Shown: positions 8,535 to 15,329 of the stretch, in pieces | Position numbering within the stretch: position 1 is the first letter of the stretch | Layout of the letters: each line of letters starts with the position of its first letter | NCBI RefSeq assembly: GCF_001449115.1 | Contig: NZ_LAIJ01000009.1 | Location: 620,001-684,000 of the forward strand | Source of the DNA: Occallatibacter gabretensis | GTDB lineage: Bacteria; Acidobacteriota; Terriglobia; Terriglobales; Acidobacteriaceae | Direction: 5' to 3' | DNA length: 64,000 nt | Made by a program: the position numbers and the translations under genes | The notes under the pieces: model-generated | Database searches by the model: none | Told to the model about the DNA's origin: nothing | The model's input: the letters and a program-made list of their open reading frames with translations, nothing else

Positions 8535-9809
8535 TCACTGTTTCTTCAGCGCCCGATGCCCGATATCGCGCCGGAAGTACATTCCCTCGAAGCGCACCTC
8601 GTCCATCGCCTGGTAGGCCCGCTCCAGCGCCTGCGGGAGCGAGTCGCCGATTGCGCTAACCGCCAGCACGCGTCCTCCGCTGGTCACAATCTGCCCATTC
8701 TTGAGAGCGGTCCCCGAGTGAAACACCTCCACACCTGGCACACGCCCCGCGGCATCGAGGCCCGAGATCGGAAAGCCCGTCTCGTATTTACCCGGATACC
8801 CCGCCGAGCTCGCAATCACGCACGCCGAAGCCCCCGGCGTCCAGCGCAACGCCGCATCGCATAGTCGCCCATCGACGCAAGCCTCCATGGCCTCCACCAG
8901 ATCCGATTCCAGCCGCAACAGAATCGCCTGCGTCTCGGGATCGCCAAACCGCACATTGAACTCCAGCACCTGCGGCCCCCGCGCCGTCATCATCAATCCG
9001 CAATACAGCACGCCTTTGAACGGCGACTCCTCATCCGCCATGCCACGCACAGCAGGCTCGGCAATATGCCGCAGAATCCACTCCGTCATCGGCTCATCCA
9101 GCAACTCGTCAGTCGAATACACTCCCATGCCGCCCGTATTCGGCCCCGTATCTCCCTCGCCAATCCGCTTGTGATCCTGCGCCGGCACAAGCGGAACCAC
9201 ATGCTTTCCATCGCTCAGGCAAAGAAAGCTGATCTCCTCGCCTTCCAGAAACTCCTCAATCACCACCTGCGTCGCTGGCTCGCCCAGCAACTCACCGGAA
9301 AACAACCCCTCCACGGCGTGCAGCGCCTCTTCCCGCGACTGGCAGATCAACACGCCCTTGCCCGCAGCCAACCCGTCGGCCTTCACCACCATTGGCGCGT
9401 GAAAATTCTCCACCTCCGCGCGCGCCTCTTCCACATTTGCGCACAACGCATAGGCCGCCGTGGGAATCTGGTGCCGCTGCAGAAAGCGCTTCGCAAAACC
9501 CTTGCTGCTCTCCAGCATCGCCGCACCCTTCGTCGGCCCAAACGCGCGAAACCCCTTCTCGGTCAGCACATCCACAATCCCCAGAGAAAGCGGCACCTCC
9601 GGCCCCACAATCGTCAGCTCCGGCCGCTCAGCCTCGATAAGCGCAACCATCGAATCCAGGTCATTCACATTCACCGGCAAGCAACGCGCAATCTGCGCCA
9701 TCCCACCATTCCCCGGCGCACAAACAACCTCCGTCACGCGCTCGGACTTCTTAACAGCCCAAGCCAGCGCATGCTCGCGCCCACCCGCGCCAAGAATCAA
9801 AACTTTCAT
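8535..9809 (-). CDS. purD: Phosphoribosylamine--glycine ligase (GAR synthetase)
   Basis: 424-residue ATP-grasp enzyme that joins glycine to 5-phosphoribosylamine in the second step of de novo purine synthesis. The N-domain opens MKVLILGAGGREHALAW; the ATP-grasp loop MVVKADGLAAGKGVLI and the metal-site region EFNVRFGDPETQ are clear. Length is normal for the family. It is a single gene on this strand, with no other purine genes in the window. Confidence 0.97.
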   Translation of the reverse strand: MKVLILGAGGREHALAWAVKKSERVTEVVCAPGNGGMAQIARCLPVNVNDLDSMVALIEAERPELTIVGPEVPLSLGIVDVLTEKGFRAFGPTKGAAMLESSKGFAKRFLQRHQIPTAAYALCANVEEARAEVENFHAPMVVKADGLAAGKGVLICQSREEALHAVEGLFSGELLGEPATQVVIEEFLEGEEISFLCLSDGKHVVPLVPAQDHKRIGEGDTGPNTGGMGVYSTDELLDEPMTEWILRHIAEPAVRGMADEESPFKGVLYCGLMMTARGPQVLEFNVRFGDPETQAILLRLESDLVEAMEACVDGRLCDAALRWTPGASACVIASSAGYPGKYETGFPISGLDAAGRVPGVEVFHSGTALKNGQIVTSGGRVLAVSAIGDSLPQALERAYQAMDEVRFEGMYFRRDIGHRALKKQ

Positions 9810-9924
9810 CTCTCAGTTTCCCTTCGCAAAAACCTATGGTCAGCAATCCGGCAACCAGAAGTCAAACGATGAGTCGCCAAGTGTTCCCACACTCCACATC
9901 CCCAGGACAGCCTCAAATTTTAAA

Positions 9925-10160
9925 GCGGTGTCATCCTGACCGTAGCCGTTCTTCAGGCGGAGGGAAGGATCTGCGGTTGTCTTTGCTGTTGCTCTTCGCC
10001 GACGTCACCACAATCAACGGGTGCCACAGATCCCTTGCATTTGGGGACCTGAGATAGCACTCCCGCCAACCTTGAGCTTCGTAGCAGGGCACGGCTTCAG
10101 CCGTGCCAAATGAAATTAGAACAACGAATCGGGCTTCAGCCCCTGCGCTATCATGAGCCA
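9925..10160. repeat. Degenerate interspersed intergenic repeat with palindromes
   Basis: The 363-nt spacer between purD and the next gene contains phrases I associate with acidobacterial dispersed repeats: 'gtcatcctgacc...gaaggatctgcggttg' (broken), 'gagcttcgtagcagggc' and 'gggcttcagcccctgcgc'. A perfect hairpin GGCACGGC-TTCA-GCCGTGCC lies at 10088-10107. No coding capacity was seen. Confidence 0.5.
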
Positions 10161-10172
10161 CACACCCTGTAT

Positions 10173-10499
10173 ATGAAGAAGCCTCTCGTCATCGCCATTC
10201 TCTTAGCAGCCGCTGCTGCCTGCCACGCCGCCCCGCGCTGGTGCTCCATCACAAGCAAAGGACCAAATGACAAGCTCTTCTATCCGCCAATCGCAAAAGC
10301 AGCGCGAGTTGGAGGAGATGTTTTAAGCCATATCGTCTACAAGCCGAACGGCAAGGTAGAAAATATCGAAACCATATCTGGACCGCCTATGCTTTCCAAA
10401 TATTTGGCTGGACAAATGTCGGATTGGACTGTGATGACCAATGCAAAAGGCGAAGACTTATGTCAGACGCTCGTCATCGCAACGTTTCATCTAAATTAG
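10173..10499 (+). CDS. Small secreted protein with TonB C-terminal-like fold
   Basis: 108 residues. MKKPLVIAILLAAAAACHAAP is a signal peptide cut after AA or at the Cys if lipid-modified. The mature part, with YPPIAKAARVGGDVLSHIVYKPNGKVENIE, matches the TonB_C pattern: a Pro-x-x-Ala-x-x-x-x-x-x-G helix, then beta strands. It lacks the Pro-rich spacer and anchoring helix of a working TonB, so it is probably a free periplasmic domain. The start at 10173 is chosen because it opens the signal peptide. Function unknown. Confidence 0.7.
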   Translation: MKKPLVIAILLAAAAACHAAPRWCSITSKGPNDKLFYPPIAKAARVGGDVLSHIVYKPNGKVENIETISGPPMLSKYLAGQMSDWTVMTNAKGEDLCQTLVIATFHLN

Positions 10500-10715
10500 T
10501 CGGACTCATGCGAACCCTCTGTGGAGCAACCTCCGTTGATGGATGTGGAAACACCGAGCATCCTTCGCCTTGAACTGAACGCGTCTCCAGTTCCACTATG
10601 CGACCCAGGTGCCGATATTACATATCGAAATCCATTCCGGCGATTCGCACACGCAATGAAACGCGCATTCTCCGCACTGTCCCGCTCCAAACAGTAGGAT
10701 TATCGATAAGGTTCC

Positions 10716-10901
10716 ATGCCCGACCGACCCCAGCCACAATTCGACCCCAGCGAAGCCGAAGCCCGCCGCGCCTCCCATCTCCGCGCCTTCCGCCGCAATC
10801 AGATCCTCGGCCTCGTCCTTTTCGCCGCTGCCATCCTGGCTTGGTGGTACTTCCACGCCAATAAATCCTGGATCTGGACCCCAGGATGGTGGCGACCGTG
10901 A
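10716..10901 (+). CDS. Small single-pass membrane protein upstream of miaA
   Basis: 61 residues: a charged N-terminal part (SEAEARRASHLRAFRRNQ), one membrane span (ILGLVLFAAAILAWWYF) and a Trp-rich tail ending WTPGWWRP. AAGG lies just upstream of the ATG. The 3' end overlaps miaA, so the two are cotranscribed and probably translationally coupled. I do not recognise the family; the coding call rests on the plausible membrane topology and tight linkage. Confidence 0.6.
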   Translation: MPDRPQPQFDPSEAEARRASHLRAFRRNQILGLVLFAAAILAWWYFHANKSWIWTPGWWRP

Positions 10902-11821
10902 ACTTAGACCCCCTGGCCGTCCTCCTCCTGGGCCCCACCGGCAGCGGCAAAACCGCCCTCTCGCTCCGCCTCGCCGAATCCTTCCACGGCGAAATCGTCT
11001 CCTGCGACTCAGTAGCCGTCTACCGTGGCATGGACCTCGGCTCCGCCAAGCCCACCCCCACCGAGCGCCAGCAAGCCCCACATCACCTCATCGACGTAGC
11101 CAACCCCGACGAACCCTACACCGCCGGAGCCTACAGCCGCGCCGCCCGCGCCACCCTCCGCGAAATCGCATCCCGCAGCCATCTCCCCATCGTCACCGGC
11201 GGAACCGGCCTTTACCTCCGCGCCCTCACCGAAGGCCTCTTCGCCGGCCCAGCACGCCATGAAGACCTGCGCGACCGCCTCCGCACCAGCGCCGAAAAGC
11301 ACGGCCCAGCATGGCTCCATCGCATTCTCACCCGCCTCGACCCACCAACAGCCGCCCGCATCCACGCCAACGACACCCCAAAACTCATCCGCGCAATCGA
11401 AGTCTCACTAGCCGGAAAGAAGCCAATGAGCGAACAGCTAGCCCGCGACCCCCTCACCGGCTTCCGTCTCCTCCGCATCGGCCTCAACCCGCCCCGCCCC
11501 ACGCTCTACGACCGCCTCAACCGTCGCTGCGCCGAAATGTTCGCCAGCGGCCTCGTCGAAGAGACCCGCACCCTCCTCACCCGCTACGGCCGCGTCAAAG
11601 CCCTCGATTCCCTCGGCTACCGCCAGGCCCTCGCCGTTCTCGACGGCAACCTGACCGAGTCCCAAGCCCTAACCGCCGCCCAGCAGGGCCACCGCAACTA
11701 CGCCAAGCGCCAGCTCACCTGGTTTCGCCGCGAGCCCGGCGTCCACTGGCTCCCTTCCTTCGGCGACGACCCCGCCACCGCCGATGAAGCCATTGCCCTC
11801 GTCCGTAATCAAATGCAATAG
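10886..11821 (+). CDS. miaA: tRNA dimethylallyltransferase
   Basis: 311 residues. It transfers a dimethylallyl group from DMAPP to N6 of A37 in tRNAs that read UNN codons. The P-loop GPTGSGKT, the DSVAVYRGMDLGSAKPT substrate segment and TGGTGLYLRAL identify the family. ATG at 10886 overlaps the small upstream gene by 16 nt; a GTG at 10898 that overlaps its TGA (GTGA) is an equally coupled alternative and would shorten the protein by four residues. Confidence 0.96.
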   Translation: MVATVNLDPLAVLLLGPTGSGKTALSLRLAESFHGEIVSCDSVAVYRGMDLGSAKPTPTERQQAPHHLIDVANPDEPYTAGAYSRAARATLREIASRSHLPIVTGGTGLYLRALTEGLFAGPARHEDLRDRLRTSAEKHGPAWLHRILTRLDPPTAARIHANDTPKLIRAIEVSLAGKKPMSEQLARDPLTGFRLLRIGLNPPRPTLYDRLNRRCAEMFASGLVEETRTLLTRYGRVKALDSLGYRQALAVLDGNLTESQALTAAQQGHRNYAKRQLTWFRREPGVHWLPSFGDDPATADEAIALVRNQMQ

Positions 11822-11879
11822 GCCCATCCGATAAACTGAACCGTTCAAGCCCGATCCGTTCCAAGTAAGGAGCAAACCC

Positions 11880-13337
11880 TTGGCAACCACCGCCCCCGCA
11901 CAGACCCCGGCATCCAGCACGGACACCCTCTACGACGTAGCCATCATCGGCAGCGGCCCCGCCGGTTACACAGCCGCCATTCGCGGAGGCCAGCTCGGCC
12001 TCAAAGTTGCCCTCATTGAAGCGGACAATGTCCTCGGCGGCACCTGCCTCCACGTCGGCTGCATCCCCACCAAGGCCCTGCTCTTCAACGCCGAAATCTG
12101 GGATCACCTCAAGCATGCCGCCGAATACGGCATCGCCGGCATCGGCACGCCGCAGCTCGACTGGACCGCCGTCCTCAAGCGCAAAACCGCCATCGTCGAC
12201 AAGCACACCAAGGGCCTTGGCTTCCTCATGAAGAAGAACAAGGTCACCGTCGTCTCCGGCTTCGGTCGCCTCACCGGCCCGGCAAAAGACGGCATCCACA
12301 CCGTCGAGCTCACCGCCACCGACAACACCAAATCTCAGCTCAAAGCCAAAAACATCATCGTCGCCACCGGCTCTGAAGCCCGCACCATCTTCGGCCTCAA
12401 GCCAGACGACCGCATCCTCACCAACATCGAAATCCTCGACATCCCTCAGCCGCCCAAATCGCTCATCATCGTCGGCGCAGGCGCTGTCGGCGTCGAATTC
12501 GGCTCCATCTTCGCCAGCTTCGGCACAGAAGTCACCATCGTCGAATTCCTTCCTCGCGCCATCCCCGTTGAAGACGAAGACCTGTCCAAAGAGCTCACCC
12601 GCCTCTTCAAAAAGCGCGGCATCGACGTCAATACAAGTTGCAAAGTCGAGTCCATCGAGAAGACCGAATCCGGCGTCAAGGTCAAGTGGACCACCGCCGC
12701 CGGCAAGCTCATTGAAAAGGAAGCCGACAAGGTCCTCGTCGCCGTAGGCCGCGCCCCGCGCACCTCCGGCATCAACATCGAATCCACCAGGATCGAAGTC
12801 AATCGCGGCTTCATCAAGGTCAATGAGGCCCAGCAGACCGCCGAGCCCGGCATCTACGCCATCGGAGACATCGTCCTCGGCCTGCCGCAGCTCGCCCACG
12901 TGGGCTCCATGAGCGGCATCGTCGCCGTCTCCGCCATCGCCGGCCGCAAGTATCGCCCCGTCCGTCACGACCGCATCCCAAGCTGCACTTACACTGATCC
13001 GCAGGTCGGCTCAGCCGGATTAACAGAAGCGCAGGCCAAAGAAAAAGGCTACGAGATTAAGATCGGCAAATTTCCCTTCGCCGGCAACTCCAAAGCCAGC
13101 ATCGTCGACTCGCATGATGGCTTCGTGAAGATCATCGCCGACGCCAAATACGGCGAAATCCTCGGCGTACACATCATCGGCCCGCAAGCTACTGAGCTAA
13201 TCGCAGAAGCAGTAGCCGTCATGGAACTCGAAGGCACCATAGACGAGCTGATGTTCACCATCCACGCCCACCCCACGTTGTCAGAGGCCATGCTGGACGC
13301 CTACGCCGCCGTCGAAGGCGAAGCCATCAACGCCTGA
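11880..13337 (+). CDS. lpdA: Dihydrolipoyl dehydrogenase (E3)
   Basis: 485-residue flavoprotein disulfide reductase that reoxidises lipoamide in 2-oxoacid dehydrogenase and glycine-cleavage complexes. The FAD-binding GSGPAGYTAA, the redox pair in GGTCLHVGCIPTKA (Cys56, Cys61), the NAD-binding GAGAVGVEFGSIF and the C-terminal active-site HAHPTLSE are all present. The start is TTG at 11880, 8 nt after TAAGGAG. No E1 or E2 genes are in the window, so its partner complex is unknown. Confidence 0.96.
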   Translation: MATTAPAQTPASSTDTLYDVAIIGSGPAGYTAAIRGGQLGLKVALIEADNVLGGTCLHVGCIPTKALLFNAEIWDHLKHAAEYGIAGIGTPQLDWTAVLKRKTAIVDKHTKGLGFLMKKNKVTVVSGFGRLTGPAKDGIHTVELTATDNTKSQLKAKNIIVATGSEARTIFGLKPDDRILTNIEILDIPQPPKSLIIVGAGAVGVEFGSIFASFGTEVTIVEFLPRAIPVEDEDLSKELTRLFKKRGIDVNTSCKVESIEKTESGVKVKWTTAAGKLIEKEADKVLVAVGRAPRTSGINIESTRIEVNRGFIKVNEAQQTAEPGIYAIGDIVLGLPQLAHVGSMSGIVAVSAIAGRKYRPVRHDRIPSCTYTDPQVGSAGLTEAQAKEKGYEIKIGKFPFAGNSKASIVDSHDGFVKIIADAKYGEILGVHIIGPQATELIAEAVAVMELEGTIDELMFTIHAHPTLSEAMLDAYAAVEGEAINA

Positions 13338-13355
13338 GTAAGCTTTGGTTACTGC

Positions 13356-13379
13356 CGAGAAGCCAACTCATCGTTACCA
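13356..13379 (-). repeat. 24-nt dispersed repeat, copy 1
   Basis: On the minus strand it begins GGTAACGATGAG and ends GGCTTCTCGG. It is related to copies at 15204, 18099 and 20621, with shared core GGTAxCGAT ... CTTCTCGG. It lies just after lpdA. Confidence 0.6.
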
Positions 13380-13603
13380 ATCCAGCTCGATGAGTGATTC
13401 GGCGATTTATCGCTCGTCGAGGATGGGAGTCGATAACGTGAAGCCCGTTTTGTATGAGCAGGTCGCCGCCGCTAAGACTCGCGGCTGATGAGCGTCATGA
13501 ACTTTGTCACACACTCGCTGGCCAAATCGCTGTTCGAAACGCGGACAACCGCCTGATGATGGCGCTTCAGCTTAGTCAGGGCTAGGTCACTGCCGCTGAG
13601 AAG
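13380..13603. other. Non-coding stretch after lpdA
   Basis: Spacer with stops in all frames I followed and no RNA gene recognised. Base composition is more even than in the neighbouring genes. It could hold decayed coding sequence, but no family could be named. Confidence 0.4.
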
Positions 13604-13918
13604 ATGCAGTCCTTCATGTGCGGCATCCTGACGCACGTCACGATGGATAGCGCCGGTGCCTCCGCCGCTTGTGGATGTTTACCCATCCTTGATGAATTAT
13701 GGGACCGTGAGTTCAAAGGAAATCAGAGTCCGCGAATAAAGCTGCGTTTCCTTGAGGAGGCTGTATCGGAAGCGTCGCTCTTCCTCGCAGCGCATTATGG
13801 TATGTATTTAAATAACGACACCTACCAGTCTCTGACCAAGACTTTTGCAGCCGAATCCATTACCTATAACGCTGAATTCAATGGTTCCCTCAAGCCGGTG
13901 CATTTCACTCGCCACTGA
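13604..13918 (+). CDS. Doubtful hypothetical protein
   Basis: 104-codon open frame with no recognised domain. It contains a moderately helical stretch (RIKLRFLEEAVSEASLFLAAHYG). The N-terminus is Cys/Gly-rich and there is no convincing ribosome-binding site. It may be the surviving 3' part of a decayed gene. It is listed because it fills an otherwise empty 655-nt interval; confidence that it is expressed is low. Confidence 0.25.
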   Translation: MQSFMCGILTHVTMDSAGASAACGCLPILDELWDREFKGNQSPRIKLRFLEEAVSEASLFLAAHYGMYLNNDTYQSLTKTFAAESITYNAEFNGSLKPVHFTRH

Positions 13919-13992
13919 GCGTCACCGGATTTCGTGGGCGAGATAGAGGAGCAGATGAGAGGAGAAGCACGATTGTTTCAAGAAGGTAGCGC

Positions 13993-15138
13993 ATGGTGAA
14001 TGGGGCAGTCGTCATGCTTGCTGTCAATATCGCAGTGGGCATTTTATTTGCCTCTGCGTATATGGGTGTTGCCTTTGCTAACCGCGGCCAGCGAAGAGTT
14101 CTTTGGTTTGGGGTTTGCTATTTAATCGGAACCTTAGAGCCCGCTGGAGATCTTCTGGCGCCTTTTTTCGGCCATTCTTCCATGCTGGATTGGATCAGCC
14201 ATTTCTGTTTCCTATCAGGACTGGCCTCGATGTCATTGAGCTTTGCCTACTTCCACCGCAAGCCGGTACCGTGGAGGTCTTTCGTCTTTGTGCTTCTCAC
14301 GGGACTCCTGTTGCGGTTCCTCATCTCCTCCTGGCCGCAGGATACTCTGGCGTACGGCTTCGGATATCAAATTCCGTTTACGATGGCTTGTGAATTAGAT
14401 ACCTTCATCGTTCTGCGGAACGCCAGAAAGCAGCCCCTGTATCTTCTCCTGGGCGCTGTCTTCAGTCTGACGGCCTTACATTTCCTTCTCAAGCCGTTCC
14501 TGCTTGTCCGCTATGGAGGCGGAGGTACGGCGGTCTACACAAAAACAGCGTATGCATTACTCTCACAGGCTTCCTCTGGTTTCCTGCTGCTAGCCTGCGG
14601 AATCCTGTTATTGATTCTGGTATCCCATAAAGCGCTCACGGACTCCCGCCTGGCCTCGGAAATGGACTCATTATCGTGCATTTACAATCGCCGTGGATTC
14701 GATCACAAGGCTGCAACGTTGCTGCAAGATGCTTTCAACACGGAAGCAATCGTGACCGCAGCTATCTTCGATATAGATTTCTTCAAAAAGATCAATGACA
14801 ACTATGGGCATGCGATGGGGGACAGAGTCATCGTCGAATTCGCCGCAGCGCTCCGGGAAGCCATGCCGCCAGATTCAGTATTGGGAAGAATCGGTGGGGA
14901 AGAATTCGCTGCTCTTGTAGTTGGACACAATGCGCAGAGCGCATGGCAGTATGCGGAGGAAGTACGAACGAAGTTTCCTCTACGGCTGAAGCAGGAGTTG
15001 GATGTATCCGTGAGTGGAGGTATCACATCATGGATTTCCGGAGAGCAGGTTTCGGAACTCATGAAACGTGCGGACCGGGCTCTTTATACAGCCAAGAACA
15101 ATGGTCGCAATAAGGTTGTGATAGCAGAAGAGAAGTAA
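13993..15138 (+). CDS. Membrane diguanylate cyclase (GGDEF)
   Basis: 381 residues. The first ~220 form six or seven hydrophobic helices, an uncharacterised membrane sensor region. A GGDEF domain follows, with MDSLSCIYNRRGF at its start and GGEEF at 301-305. The signature is intact, so c-di-GMP synthesis from two GTP is expected. The inhibitory I-site position reads MPPD rather than RxxD, so product inhibition is probably lost. AGAAGG precedes the ATG. It shares a hairpin with the convergent downstream gene. Confidence 0.92.
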   Translation: MVNGAVVMLAVNIAVGILFASAYMGVAFANRGQRRVLWFGVCYLIGTLEPAGDLLAPFFGHSSMLDWISHFCFLSGLASMSLSFAYFHRKPVPWRSFVFVLLTGLLLRFLISSWPQDTLAYGFGYQIPFTMACELDTFIVLRNARKQPLYLLLGAVFSLTALHFLLKPFLLVRYGGGGTAVYTKTAYALLSQASSGFLLLACGILLLILVSHKALTDSRLASEMDSLSCIYNRRGFDHKAATLLQDAFNTEAIVTAAIFDIDFFKKINDNYGHAMGDRVIVEFAAALREAMPPDSVLGRIGGEEFAALVVGHNAQSAWQYAEEVRTKFPLRLKQELDVSVSGGITSWISGEQVSELMKRADRALYTAKNNGRNKVVIAEEK

Positions 15139-15142
15139 GCAC

Positions 15143-15195
15143 ACTCATAATCAGCAGTAAAAAAGGCCCGAATCCAAGCTGGATTCGGGCCTTCG
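15143..15195 (-). terminator. Terminator-type repeat, copy C
   Basis: Hairpin AAGGCCCGAATCCA ... TGGATTCGGGCCTT. On the minus strand it is followed by a T run and then CTGCTGATTATGAGTG. It terminates the large unknown gene at 15330-17867 and possibly the diguanylate cyclase. The hairpin and tail recur in the two longer repeats at 20802 and 29283. Confidence 0.8.
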
Positions 15196-15203
15196 CCCAG
15201 GAT

Positions 15204-15227
15204 GGTACCGATAAACGCTCTTCTCGG
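15204..15227 (+). repeat. 24-nt dispersed repeat, copy 2
   Basis: Begins GGTACCGATAAACG and ends CTTCTCGG; same family as the copies at 13356, 18099 and 20621. It lies just outside terminator copy C. Confidence 0.6.
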
Positions 15228-15329
15228 AATCTTGCAGTATCACTTCCGGGAAGAGAGCTTTCCGCTAGCAATTTGCCATAGTCTCTCTGGAAAAAGCGCT
15301 TCGAAGTCAGAACGCCAGCAAGATCAGTA

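Noticed and set aside
11715..12968. 417-codon open frame antisense to lpdA
   Set aside because: Very rich in Asp, Glu and Gly, no domain, and it lies fully across a certain gene; typical by-product of GC-biased third positions.
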